From Nonlabens sp. MB-3u-79 (GTDB taxonomy: Bacteria > Bacteroidota > Bacteroidia > Flavobacteriales > Flavobacteriaceae): a DNA stretch of 64,000 bases. Below are positions 37,437-46,190 of this stretch, in pieces. A program made the position numbers and the translations under genes. How positions within the stretch are numbered: position 1 is the first letter of the stretch; each line of letters opens with the position of its first letter. The DNA lies in assembly GCF_002831625.1 (NCBI RefSeq), contig NZ_CP025116.1:2843501-2907500 (forward strand), written 5' to 3'. The notes beneath the pieces are model-generated. The model worked only from the letters and a program-made list of their open reading frames with translations, made no database searches and was not told where the DNA came from.

Positions 37437-39659
37437 CTAACTACTCACGTCATTCAATCCTAATTTATTATCCAGTAAATCGTCAAAAACATTGCTGTTA
37501 GGTCGTACGAAATCTGCATCATCTATAGTACCGTCTGGAGCGATTAAAATGAATCTAGGAATACCATCGATGTTATAAAGCTCGCCAAAGGTATTGATGT
37601 CTTTAGGTCGTAATTGTAATATTTCTTTATTCATTTCGGTAAGATCTTCTAACCAGTCCTTTTTCTTTATATCCATGTTCATGCTTACAAAAACTATATT
37701 TTCCTTTCTGTACTTGATCATCTTCTTTACATAATAGGGTTCTTGAAACTTGCATGGGCCACACCAACTCGCCCAAGAATCTATAAGCACATATTTACCT
37801 TTAAAGTCGGCTAGCGCATATTGTTTACCATCTTTATCATAGGAAATAAAGTCTAGAGCTTTCTGTCCACGGCTTAATTTATTAAGAGACTTACGCGTAT
37901 CATCTAGGATCTTACTGTAGGAGTCGTTAGTTAAAGCACCCGAGTATTGATTGTAAACAGAGTCTCTATATGCGATCTTTTTTGCCTCGCCTAATTGAGT
38001 TTTAATTTCTGTAAATAACATCTTATTCTTAAAAATCCCTTCCTCTAGATCGGCTATTAATTCCAGCTTGCTGGTATCGTTTTCAATAGCTTCTTTGTTG
38101 GAGTCTACTAAATGATTTTTTATAAAGTCAAAGTACAATGGATCACTTAATAAGGCATCATCGGTATAGCTCACGCTATTTAATAATTCGTTCATATCAG
38201 ATGACAGCACTATTGGTATTTCTGGATTATAAATGGCTTTTTTCTTTAAATAGCTGTTCCATTTATTGATGTGCTTAACGGCAATTAATTTTTTAGATCG
38301 GCCCAGATAATCTTCTCTAGCTTTGATATGATCTACAGATATATTGCTTTTTAACTCGCTCAAATCTTCCTCATATTCATTGTAAATCTCTTTCATATAA
38401 TACTCCACTTTCTCAAGAGATGAATTATTTTCTAGTTGATAACTCACATAACTAAAACCAGTCGTACCATAAAATATTTGCTGTTTGTTTTCTGAAATTC
38501 TTGTCCCTAAAACGGAGACTCTAGCATCCTTACCGTACAAGGTTTCTTTTAATTGTATGCTATCGTTAGCCCCCATAAATATATTTGTTCCATTATATTT
38601 ATCAAACTGTACATTATAAAACTGAGGCGTCAATTCTTCTTTAAATTCATACCTAAACTCATTGTTTACAACGGGAATTACGGCCATGGTATCTTGAGTC
38701 ATGATGTCCCTGATATAAACCTTATTAAAGTTCTTGTCTGAACTAATCGTTCCTTTAACGACCGTTTTGTCAAATGCCTCTAAAGTTTTAGGAGTGATTA
38801 AATAATAAGCCAGTCCCGAGCAAACGGCTAGAATAAGTAGCGACGTAATTGCTCTAGGTACCGCTTTGGCGAAAGCGGAATAAAAACCTTTAAATCGATA
38901 CCAATTATAACCTACAAACAGAAAAAAGACGGTGTAAAGCATACTCAGCAACTCCGCAGGAAGAAAAAATGATCCTATTAATCCGCCTGTAGGATTCGTG
39001 CCTGAAACAAATAGAAAATTATTTGGATACCATCTCAAATCTATTTGAAAAGAAGACAGAAATAGTTGCGCCAGTAACATGGCAAAACCAATAACCAATG
39101 ACCAAATAAATCCAGAAATAACAACAGAAAGTGCATACTGAAAAGCTAAAATAGCCAACGAGGCAACAAAGACTCTAAAACTAGCATATGCTATCTCTGA
39201 CAGCGGCAAACTCATATCATAGGATTCATGAACATTTGAAAATGTATGGTACAACCACGCAAAAAACAGACTAGCAACGGTGTAAAGTAATATGGTTAAG
39301 AACACATTAAAACAAAGAATCAAAAACTTGGAGAAATAAATAGACGACTTTGAAATGGGTTGTATTTCCATAAGCTGCCAGCCTTTATTTTTATGATCTA
39401 TTTGTGCTATTTTACTCGCTGTAATAATGATTAAAAGCGGTAAAAAGAACCCTGTTAATCCAACAAGTGGATTTTTGTAAAAATCAAAATAGAAGTTGGT
39501 ATCAACTATTTGATCATTGTACATATCAGCTGATATGATTTGAACAGTGAAATATAATAAGGGCATGATTAAGGCCAGAATAAATCCTAGGGTAAAGATT
39601 CCTGACCTTTTGATCTTGATGCGTTCTGTTTGAAGTGCGATTTTAAAATTTTCTAACAT
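37437..39659 (-). CDS. ABC-2 permease fused to an extracytoplasmic thioredoxin-like (TlpA) domain
   Basis: 740 residues. Residues 1-255 have six membrane helices and begin like a lantibiotic/bacitracin-type ABC-2 permease (MLENFKIALQTERIKIKRSG). After a short basic loop (YRFKGFYSAFAKAVPR) a seventh helix (about 268-288) leads to a roughly 450-residue soluble part: a DUF4369-like beta region (VVKGTISSDKNFNKVYIRD), a helical middle, and a TlpA-type thioredoxin domain with WASWCGPC (WCGPC 632-636) and the cis-Pro loop GIPRF. Positive-inside rules put the thioredoxin domain in the periplasm. The ATPase gene is six bases upstream. DUF4369-TlpA proteins are normally separate; the fusion to a permease is unusual, and a palindromic element lies at the junction. 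Role in peptide or thiol handling is inferred. Confidence 0.88.
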   Translation of the reverse strand: MLENFKIALQTERIKIKRSGIFTLGFILALIMPLLYFTVQIISADMYNDQIVDTNFYFDFYKNPLVGLTGFFLPLLIIITASKIAQIDHKNKGWQLMEIQPISKSSIYFSKFLILCFNVFLTILLYTVASLFFAWLYHTFSNVHESYDMSLPLSEIAYASFRVFVASLAILAFQYALSVVISGFIWSLVIGFAMLLAQLFLSSFQIDLRWYPNNFLFVSGTNPTGGLIGSFFLPAELLSMLYTVFFLFVGYNWYRFKGFYSAFAKAVPRAITSLLILAVCSGLAYYLITPKTLEAFDKTVVKGTISSDKNFNKVYIRDIMTQDTMAVIPVVNNEFRYEFKEELTPQFYNVQFDKYNGTNIFMGANDSIQLKETLYGKDARVSVLGTRISENKQQIFYGTTGFSYVSYQLENNSSLEKVEYYMKEIYNEYEEDLSELKSNISVDHIKAREDYLGRSKKLIAVKHINKWNSYLKKKAIYNPEIPIVLSSDMNELLNSVSYTDDALLSDPLYFDFIKNHLVDSNKEAIENDTSKLELIADLEEGIFKNKMLFTEIKTQLGEAKKIAYRDSVYNQYSGALTNDSYSKILDDTRKSLNKLSRGQKALDFISYDKDGKQYALADFKGKYVLIDSWASWCGPCKFQEPYYVKKMIKYRKENIVFVSMNMDIKKKDWLEDLTEMNKEILQLRPKDINTFGELYNIDGIPRFILIAPDGTIDDADFVRPNSNVFDDLLDNKLGLNDVSS
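38862..38877. repeat. interspersed palindrome, copy 7 (at permease-thioredoxin junction)
   Basis: CGCTTTGGCGAAAGCG, one mismatch, flanked by further matching bases (CCGC and GCGGAA). It encodes A-F-A-K-A in the loop between the permease helices and the helix leading to the thioredoxin part. Confidence 0.82.
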
Positions 39660-39665
39660 GATCCT

Positions 39666-40571
39666 TTATTTAGTAAGTGATAAAAACCAATTCTCTAATC
39701 CGTCTTCGGCCTTCATTTGATAAAGAGGAATATCTTTTTCAATAGCAAACTGAGCAAATTGTGGTGTTTCTTCTTTACTATTTAAAGTTACTTGAAACTC
39801 ATTTTTACTAATTAATTTAGCGTTTTTATAATGTTCCTTAACTCGTTCTAATTGAAGAGCAGCGTTGCTAGTTTGCACCGTTAAGTGATGCTTACTTGAT
39901 CGTTGTGCCAGCGCATCCATAGTTCCTTCAAATTTCAATTCTCCGTGATGAATGATCCCTACGTGGGTACACATTTTTTCTATTTCGCTTAATAAATGAC
40001 TGGAAATAAAAATAGTGAGGCCTAATTCTTTATTGAGTTTTACGAGTAGCTCTCGCACTTCTGTAATTCCAGATGGATCGAGACCATTTACAGGCTCGTC
40101 TAGAAGCAATAATTCTGGATCACCCAGCAGCGTCATAGCAATAGCAAGGCGTTGTTTCATTCCTAGAGAATACTTTTTAGCTTTTAAATCTCCTTTACTT
40201 TCAAGACCTACTAATTTTAAAACTTCTGGAATACGTTTTTCTTCAATGCGTTTTAATGTAGTGATGCATTTTAAATTCTCATAGCCCGTAAGATGTAAAT
40301 ACAAAGCTGGAGACTCTACCAGTGCTCCTATTTTTGTAAAAATATGTGGCGTTTGATCTTCTAGTGGTTTTCCAAAAACCTTGATCTCCCCCTCATGATC
40401 TTGCAAAATATGTGTGAGCAATTGCATGGTAGTGGATTTACCAGCACCATTAGGTCCTAAAAAACCATAAATGCTTCCTTGGGAAACATTTAAATTGATG
40501 TTTTTAAGAATAGGATGATTTTTGGAATACGAAAAACTTAGATTTTTAATTTCTATGATAGATGCTGTCAT
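39666..40571 (-). CDS. ABC transporter ATP-binding protein, BcrA/LanF type
   Basis: 301 residues. Walker A GPNGAGKST, signature YSLGMKQRLAIAMTLLGDP and Walker B LLLLDEPVNGLD followed by the H-loop FISSH are intact. The 80-residue C-terminal extension (LTVQTSNAALQLERVKE) is the accessory domain seen in bacitracin- and lantibiotic-type ABC ATPases. It is the partner of the permease-thioredoxin protein encoded six bases downstream. No peptide biosynthesis genes are close by. Confidence 0.92.
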   Translation of the reverse strand: MTASIIEIKNLSFSYSKNHPILKNINLNVSQGSIYGFLGPNGAGKSTTMQLLTHILQDHEGEIKVFGKPLEDQTPHIFTKIGALVESPALYLHLTGYENLKCITTLKRIEEKRIPEVLKLVGLESKGDLKAKKYSLGMKQRLAIAMTLLGDPELLLLDEPVNGLDPSGITEVRELLVKLNKELGLTIFISSHLLSEIEKMCTHVGIIHHGELKFEGTMDALAQRSSKHHLTVQTSNAALQLERVKEHYKNAKLISKNEFQVTLNSKEETPQFAQFAIEKDIPLYQMKAEDGLENWFLSLTK

Positions 40572-40705
40572 GGATGGTTGATAAGCTAATGCGACTTCTT
40601 TTTAGTCAAGTATTTTGTAACCCGAAGATAATTAAAAACAGCGCACCAATTATAAGACTCACCTGTTGAAAAGCTCAAAAACTCATCTCCTAATCCTCTA
40701 ACAGA

Positions 40706-41590
40706 CTAATCTACAAAAGTAAACAGATACAAATCTTCTACTTTCTTTCTAGCCCAGTCGGTTTTTCTTAGAAATTTCAAACTGGATTTGATACCTGGAT
40801 TGGAGTTAAAAGAATTGATTCTGATGCGATCCCCCATTTCGTCCCAACCGTAATGATCGACTAATTTTTCTAACATATAAGAAAGTTTGACACCGTGCAA
40901 TGGGTTGTTCACTTGCTTTTTGATCTCCTTTTCTTTGATCTCTATTAGAATCATTTCCTGATCAGATAAGGGTGCATCCACAGGTAATAAATCTACTTGA
41001 GTGGTGTTTCCTTTTAAAAACGACTTGCTTACTGCTACGTGATGTATGCTGTTTTCAAAATCGGCGGTAAGAACAGCTATTTTTTGATCGTTTAAGAATT
41101 CTTGGAATTCATGAACGGTTTTTTCATCTGGCAACAAAGCACCTGTAAAGGAAGTGTTCCAATCTCCTGCATAACACAGGGCACCTTCTATTCTAACAAG
41201 GTCTTCTTTTTGTTCTACATAGTCCGATTCAAAGAGCTCTTGTTTGGCACCTATGATGGTTCCATAAACATTTAAATTACCTAAAGGGGTCTCTATCATT
41301 TGGCAAACACTGGTGTAATCATCAAAAGTGTTTACTTTATTTTTAAAGGGGTATTTGGTATATATACTCACTCTGTTTTCTCCTTCTTGATAGTCGATAC
41401 CATCGTGTCTCAACGGCATTTCTAAAGTCGAAATTCTTTTATACGCGCCTCCTAAATAAAAAGCTAGCTTTGTATTGGTAAGAATAACGATATCGGCATC
41501 TTGCTCCAAGACCTTTTGCTTGCGAGAGTTGTTGATGTCGTTATCTAGATCGCCTTCCAGATGACGTAGATTCCAGCTTAATATTTTCAT
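40706..41590 (-). CDS. endonuclease/exonuclease/phosphatase-like domain fused to VF530 DNA-binding domain
   Basis: 294 residues. Residues 1-220 look like an EEP fold: [10 protein letters not shown] at the start, [19 protein letters not shown] and GDWN near residue 143. The usual metal-binding Glu after the second strand (as in LQE) is replaced by Thr/Asn (IVILTNTK), and the final SDH motif is not clear, so activity may be lost or altered. Residues 227-290 match the VF530 (DUF2132) family: [27 protein letters not shown] and [18 protein letters not shown]530 domains are small, helical and bind DNA. The fusion suggests a DNA-targeted protein. Confidence 0.8.
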   Translation of the reverse strand: MKILSWNLRHLEGDLDNDINNSRKQKVLEQDADIVILTNTKLAFYLGGAYKRISTLEMPLRHDGIDYQEGENRVSIYTKYPFKNKVNTFDDYTSVCQMIETPLGNLNVYGTIIGAKQELFESDYVEQKEDLVRIEGALCYAGDWNTSFTGALLPDEKTVHEFQEFLNDQKIAVLTADFENSIHHVAVSKSFLKGNTTQVDLLPVDAPLSDQEMILIEIKEKEIKKQVNNPLHGVKLSYMLEKLVDHYGWDEMGDRIRINSFNSNPGIKSSLKFLRKTDWARKKVEDLYLFTFVD

Positions 41591-41814
41591 AGGTTTTGGT
41601 AATTGGTATTAAATGTACATGCTAATGATAGTAAACAATAGGAACAAACACTCTTTATATTATTGAACAATAATTACTATAAAGTCTTAGATCTTTCAGC
41701 GACTTGTACTAAGGTGCACTGCTGTGTTTGGTGCAAGGCTTATAAGCTAAGCGGTTTTATTCTTTACCCAGGGCACTTCAATTCTATTTCAAAGGTGTTT
41801 TACGAGATTGACCA

Positions 41815-42354
41815 TTAGTTATCGTATTCCATAAAATCTATGGACTCCATAACAGCATTAGAATTACCATCTTTATCGATTCTTACGATAAAAAAATGAT
41901 CGTAATCCGTTTCTTCTAGGTCTTTATAAACACGATCGCTTTGAAGTTCATTTGCATACGCATTAATTGTATTGCTATGGCCATAAACCGCTACCGTTTT
42001 ACCTCTATAGGTTTCTAAAAGAGAGGTGCCAGTTACTTTTCTTACATCGTAGATTTCTATATCTAGATTCTTTGCTTTGGCAAGCGGCGCTGCTGTGGCA
42101 TTAGTTCTTTTAAAGTCAGAAGAGATCACGTGATCTAGGTCTTTTAAAAAGAAATAATTCACCCATTGCTCTGCCCTTTTCTTTCCTTTTTCTGTCAATT
42201 CGGGATCGCTACCTTGATCGGCAGCCTTCTCTGCGTGACGTATAAAATAAAAGGTCGTTAAGTTTTCTTTTGCCTTTTCCTCAGGTGTTTTATCTGTATT
42301 AGAATTAAAACAAGAAACCAAGGCTAAGGAGAGTATAAAAAATATTTTTTTCAT
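41815..42354 (-). CDS. histidine phosphatase family lipoprotein
   Basis: 179 residues with a signal peptide and lipobox LVSC (Cys15). The RHG-type active site reads YFIRHAEK near residue 38, with the second catalytic His in VYGHSNT. The short length and layout are like SixA/phosphoglycerate mutase-like phosphatases. The lipid anchor puts it in the envelope; the substrate is unknown. Confidence 0.85.
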   Translation of the reverse strand: MKKIFFILSLALVSCFNSNTDKTPEEKAKENLTTFYFIRHAEKAADQGSDPELTEKGKKRAEQWVNYFFLKDLDHVISSDFKRTNATAAPLAKAKNLDIEIYDVRKVTGTSLLETYRGKTVAVYGHSNTINAYANELQSDRVYKDLEETDYDHFFIVRIDKDGNSNAVMESIDFMEYDN

Positions 42355-42466
42355 GATGCATAGATCTATAGCGGTAAAAGTAAAGAATCCAACTCTATTC
42401 TATAATAATTAGTTCTATTAATAGCGCTGTGATAAAAAGTCTTTATTTTTAAGCAAAACTAGGTTT

Positions 42467-43681
42467 ATGAGCTTTGAAAAGATCAATTTTAAAAACGCCC
42501 AAGGCTATGAACTGAGCGGTAGACTTGAATTACCCGCCGACAGGCTGCCCCATAATTATGCTGTTTTTGCACATTGTTTTACTTGTAGTAAAAACTTCAG
42601 TGCTACTAAAAATATATCTCGCGCTTTAACGAATGCTGGATTCGGTGTGTTGCGTTTTGACTTTACAGGTTTAGGGGATTCCAGTGGTGATTTTGCAGAC
42701 ACTAATTTCTCCGGAAATGTAGATGACCTTTTGGCTGCTGTGGACTATCTAAAAACGAGCTATAAAGCTCCTACATTATTAATAGGTCATAGCTTAGGAG
42801 GTGCTGCTGTTATATACGCTTCCGCGAAAGCGAGTTCCATAAAAGCAGTAGCCACCATAGGAGCTCCCAGTGATACTAAACATGTGCGCCATTTGTTTGG
42901 AGATCAAATCGAAGCCATAACCAAAAACGGAGAAGCTGTCGTACAGTTGAGTGGCAGGCCATTTAAAATCAAAGAACAGTTCTTGAAAGACCTTAACGAA
43001 CAAGAAGTCACAGCCACCTTAAAAGAACTGAGAAAACCCATTTTGATTGCCCACTCTCCCCAAGATAAAACAGTAGGAATAGCACATGCCGAAAAATTAT
43101 ATCAGGCGGCAATGCACCCTAAAAGTTTTATCAGTCTGGACGGAGCAGACCATCTTTTAATGGATAAAGCCGACTCTATATACATAGGAGAAGTAATTGC
43201 CAGTTGGGCTTCTCGATATGTGGAGCAGGTTAACGATAGTAGCTTTAAAACTGAGAATCAAGTAGCTGCAAGTCTCGATCGTGATGCAGCCTTTACGACT
43301 CAAATAGTAGCAGGAAGGCATTACTTTACCGCAGATGAGCCAGAAAGTGCAGGCGGTAATGATTTTGGCCCTACACCATACGAGTTGCTTTCTAGCAGCC
43401 TGGCAGCATGTACGGTAATGACTATACAGATGTATGCCAAGCGAAAGCAATGGAACATAGAAAATGTAGAATGTCACGTAAACTATGACAAACAACATGC
43501 TTTTGATTGTGAAAATTGTGAACTAGAAACTGCTAAAATTGACACTTTTACTAGAGAGATAAAGTTAACTGGTGATCTAGACGAAAAGCAGATCAAAAGA
43601 ATATTACAAATAGCAGATAAATGCCCTGTGCACAAAACCCTGCACTCAGAGAACCAAGTGATTACAAAATTGATTAATTAA
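42467..43681 (+). CDS. bifunctional alpha/beta hydrolase/OsmC family protein
   Basis: 404 residues. Residues 1-245 are an alpha/beta hydrolase with the nucleophile elbow GHSLGG (about residue 109), HSPQDKTV before the acid and DGADHLL carrying the His. Residues 265-404 are an OsmC/Ohr-like domain with the two redox cysteines in LAACT and CPVHKTL, typical of peroxide-reducing OsmC proteins. This fusion is known in several bacteria and probably couples ester hydrolysis with organic peroxide removal. The stop overlaps the next gene's ATG (TAATG). A palindromic element copy encodes ASAKA right after the nucleophile helix. Confidence 0.92.
   Translation: MSFEKINFKNAQGYELSGRLELPADRLPHNYAVFAHCFTCSKNFSATKNISRALTNAGFGVLRFDFTGLGDSSGDFADTNFSGNVDDLLAAVDYLKTSYKAPTLLIGHSLGGAAVIYASAKASSIKAVATIGAPSDTKHVRHLFGDQIEAITKNGEAVVQLSGRPFKIKEQFLKDLNEQEVTATLKELRKPILIAHSPQDKTVGIAHAEKLYQAAMHPKSFISLDGADHLLMDKADSIYIGEVIASWASRYVEQVNDSSFKTENQVAASLDRDAAFTTQIVAGRHYFTADEPESAGGNDFGPTPYELLSSSLAACTVMTIQMYAKRKQWNIENVECHVNYDKQHAFDCENCELETAKIDTFTREIKLTGDLDEKQIKRILQIADKCPVHKTLHSENQVITKLIN
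42817..42832. repeat. interspersed palindrome, copy 8 (in hydrolase-OsmC gene)
   Basis: CGCTTCCGCGAAAGCG, one mismatch. In frame it reads A-S-A-K-A on the surface-exposed end of the helix after GHSLGG. Confidence 0.82.
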
Positions 43682-44169
43682 TGGTATTTGAATTTGACAC
43701 TTCTGTAGGCAGCAGTGGCTTTACGGGAGCTGTTCTTATTCCAGAAGATATTGCTGGACAGCTAGCTTTGGACAAAATTAAAAGAGTGGTCGCACAAATA
43801 AGCTCTGGAAAAAACAACCTGAATTTATATGCAGGAATTACAAAGAGGCACGGCAGCGTTTACCTGATGTTTTCAAAGGCCAATCAAAAGAAACTAGACG
43901 TGTCTACTGGAGATTCTTTAAATGTGATCATGCAAGAAGACACGAGTAAATATCAAGCTCCTATGACAGAAGAACTGGAAGCTGTTCTGCTAAGTGATTA
44001 CGAGGCTTATGAGTTTTTTGAAAACTTACTTCCAGGCAAACAACGCAACATCATTTTTATGATTTACAACCAAAAAGATTCTCAAAAAAGGTTTGATACC
44101 GCATTGAATGCAATGGAAAATTTAAAAATGGGAAATCACAATCCTATGAAATTTGACAAACTCTTGTGA
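43681..44169 (+). CDS. YdeI/DUF1905-like protein
   Basis: 162 residues. Residues 1-90 form the DUF1905 beta barrel (FTGAVLIPEDIAGQL, SVYLMFSKANQKKLDVSTGD). The C-terminal half matches the YdeI/OmpD-associated helical region (EAVLLSDYEAYEFFENLLPGKQRNIIFMI). It is cytoplasmic, of unknown biochemical function. The ATG overlaps the stop of the hydrolase-OsmC gene by one base, so they are cotranscribed and translation is probably coupled. Confidence 0.8.
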   Translation: MVFEFDTSVGSSGFTGAVLIPEDIAGQLALDKIKRVVAQISSGKNNLNLYAGITKRHGSVYLMFSKANQKKLDVSTGDSLNVIMQEDTSKYQAPMTEELEAVLLSDYEAYEFFENLLPGKQRNIIFMIYNQKDSQKRFDTALNAMENLKMGNHNPMKFDKLL

Positions 44170-44228
44170 TAAAGAACTCCTATATATTCTTACATTTAAC
44201 ATGAATTATAACTTTAAATAACCAAAAA

Positions 44229-44858
44229 ATGAAAAAATTAATAACAGGAATCTTTGCTTTGTGCTTGACTCTAAGCATATCATCATGCAAAGAAGCTAAA
44301 GAAACAGATCAACTTACCGATGAGACAGAAACATCTCATGAAGATGGAATGGATCATGAGGATGGAATGGATCATGATGACCATACCATGGCCGATGGTA
44401 GCATGATGATGGGTAAAGCAGTTGCGGTACCTATGTCTTCAAAAAGTGGAAGTAACGTAAGTGGAGTGATTGAGTTCATGCAAACAGAAGAAGGTGTTAC
44501 TATGAATGTAGCTCTTGAAGGCTTAACTCAAGGTACACACGCGATACACATACATCAAAATGGAGATTGTAGTTCTGAAGATGGTAAAAGCGCTGGTGGA
44601 CATTGGGATCCAACAATGGAAGATCACGGAAAATGGGGAGAAAAAATGTATCATTCTGGTGATATAGGAAACTTAGAAGTATCAGAAGATGGAAAAGCAT
44701 CATTAGAATTTACAACAGATAAATGGTGTATTGGTTGTGATGATGAAATGAAAAACATCATTGGAAAAGGAGTTATAGTGCACGCTAGTGCCGATGACTT
44801 TAAGTCTCAACCTAGTGGAGCTGCTGGTGCTCGCGTAGCTTGTGGAGTAATTGAGTAG
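44229..44858 (+). CDS. sodC: Cu/Zn superoxide dismutase lipoprotein
   Basis: 209 residues with lipobox ISSC (Cys20). The Cu ligands are in AIHIHQNGDC and the final IVHASADDF; the shared and zinc ligands are in GGHWDP, MYHSGDIGN, and an Asp in the loop; the disulfide Cys pair (GDC and RVACGV) is present. Residues 35-60 form a His/Asp/Met-rich stretch with a near-tandem repeat (HEDGMDHEDGMDHDDH) that could collect copper or zinc for the active site. It detoxifies superoxide in the periplasm. A perfect palindromic terminator follows. Confidence 0.93.
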   Translation: MKKLITGIFALCLTLSISSCKEAKETDQLTDETETSHEDGMDHEDGMDHDDHTMADGSMMMGKAVAVPMSSKSGSNVSGVIEFMQTEEGVTMNVALEGLTQGTHAIHIHQNGDCSSEDGKSAGGHWDPTMEDHGKWGEKMYHSGDIGNLEVSEDGKASLEFTTDKWCIGCDDEMKNIIGKGVIVHASADDFKSQPSGAAGARVACGVIE

Positions 44859-44878
44859 TTTCAACTAATATTATAAGT

Positions 44879-44912
44879 AAAGTCTGCGAGTAGCTACTCG
44901 CAGACTTTTTTT
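44879..44912 (+). terminator. rho-independent terminator of sodC
   Basis: A 30-bp perfect palindrome (AAAGTCTGCGAGTAG and its complement) followed by a run of eight T's. Confidence 0.9.
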
Positions 44913-45138
44913 TATTTGCATCTTTAACACTTAACTAAAAATTAATGAGTGCACCACCTGATTTACGACAAGGCTTTTTTTTACTTGGGTCTCAATCATA
45001 TCGAGCAATGCTTCGATTGATTATCTAAGATCTAAAAGACAGTTTAAAAAACTTTAATAGTGATCATTTAGATACGGCAACAAATGCTATGTTAAAACCT
45101 TGCCAACGCTTTACAAAATAAGATATAATCTTAGAAAC

Positions 45139-45900
45139 CTACCTCTCTAGCCATATCCTGAACTCCTTAACTCGCTCTCTACTAACGATTAAATCCAGTT
45201 CTTTAAAAGAATTTATTTTTACTTGAATTCTTGAGTTTGTATAAGAAACCATATCATCAATAGCATTGATATTAATGATCGCTTGTCTAGAGATGCGGAA
45301 AAACTGCTTTGGATCCAGTTCTTCCATCAATGATTCCAGTTTAGAATCGATCAAATAATTTCTGCCATTTTCTAGATTTAAGTAGGTTCCTTTATTCTCT
45401 GAATAGAATAACTGTATCGCATCGGTATGAAATAGTTTAAGGTGCTCTCCTACTTTAGCCGTATACCGACTTTTATAATTGTGCGTTATCGGATTGCCTA
45501 GTAATTTAGCCACTTCATTAAAATCTATAAATTGTTTTTTCTCGCTTTCGCGAAAGCGAGCTTCAAATCTGTCCACTGCTGCCTTCAACTCCTCTTCATC
45601 AATAGGTTTTAAAAGATAGTCAATGCTGTTTAACTTAAAGGCCTTTAATGCATACTCATCATAGGCTGTGGTAAATATGATGGCACTGTCCACCGGTACT
45701 TGGTCAAAAATTTCAAAAGAAAGACCATCACTCAACTGTATGTCTAAGAAAATCAAATCTGGTGCTGGGTGATGGAGCAAGTATTCTACAGACTCCTGTA
45801 CCGAATGCAACATCACCTCTGGAGTGATATTTAAAACTTCCAACATGCGATTTAATCTCCTAGCAGAGGGCTTTTCATCCTCAATGATCAGGGCTCTCAT
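45139..45900 (-). CDS. LytTR-type response regulator
   Basis: 253 residues. The receiver domain has the acidic pair EDE at 7-9, phospho-acceptor Asp53 in LIFLDIQLSDG, Thr in FTTAYDEYA and Lys in LLKPID. The C-terminal 100 residues are a LytTR DNA-binding domain (IQLFYSENKGTYLNLENG, FFRISRQAIININAI). The linker (residues 110-130) contains FRESE encoded by a palindromic element. It is the last gene of an operon with a 2TM protein and a LytS-like kinase and should be phosphorylated by that kinase. Confidence 0.93.
   Translation of the reverse strand: MRALIIEDEKPSARRLNRMLEVLNITPEVMLHSVQESVEYLLHHPAPDLIFLDIQLSDGLSFEIFDQVPVDSAIIFTTAYDEYALKAFKLNSIDYLLKPIDEEELKAAVDRFEARFRESEKKQFIDFNEVAKLLGNPITHNYKSRYTAKVGEHLKLFHTDAIQLFYSENKGTYLNLENGRNYLIDSKLESLMEELDPKQFFRISRQAIININAIDDMVSYTNSRIQVKINSFKELDLIVSRERVKEFRIWLER
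45543..45558. repeat. interspersed palindrome, copy 9 (in response regulator gene)
   Basis: Exact core within a 20-bp perfect palindrome CTCGCTTTCGCGAAAGCGAG (45541-45560). It reads R-F-R-E-S-E in the linker between receiver and LytTR domains. Confidence 0.93.
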
Positions 45901-45901
45901 A

Positions 45902-46189
45902 TTAATCTTCTTTTTCTAAAAGTTCTTGAATCTTACGCTTTTCCCAGTCTTTGCCTGTAAATGGATTGGAGCTAAAAGTACCTATGGCATGTCCTATGAG
46001 ACCTATTCCCCAGCTACCTAAAGGAAATAGAAACCAAGCCACATCCCACTCATTTTGATAATAGTTAAGGGATGCAATTCCTGAGTTTACGATGATATAA
46101 ACAAAAAGGTGGTTGTAAAAAGATCTTATTTGTTCCACTCTAGCCTTAGCTCTCGTGTAACGTTCCTGATGTGTTTCTGAAGTGCTCAT
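45902..46189 (-). CDS. 2TM domain protein
   Basis: 95 residues: a helical cytoplasmic start (RYTRAKARVEQIRSFYNHL), two membrane helices (about 27-45 and 52-72) and the typical ending NPFTGKDWEKRKIQELLEKED of the 2TM family. The same module forms the C-terminus of the kinase upstream. It sits one base from both neighbours, so it is a built-in member of this two-component operon. Function unknown; perhaps it binds or tunes the kinase. Confidence 0.85.
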   Translation of the reverse strand: MSTSETHQERYTRAKARVEQIRSFYNHLFVYIIVNSGIASLNYYQNEWDVAWFLFPLGSWGIGLIGHAIGTFSSNPFTGKDWEKRKIQELLEKED

Positions 46190-46190
46190 A

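Noticed and set aside
43440..43455. Half-copy of the palindrome (AGCGAAAGC) in the OsmC part of the fusion gene
   Set aside because: Only one arm is present and the residues (AKRKQW) fit the OsmC domain; it is probably chance.
42467..43681. Alpha/beta hydrolase-OsmC fusion as a new system
   Set aside because: The fusion is already known in several bacteria.
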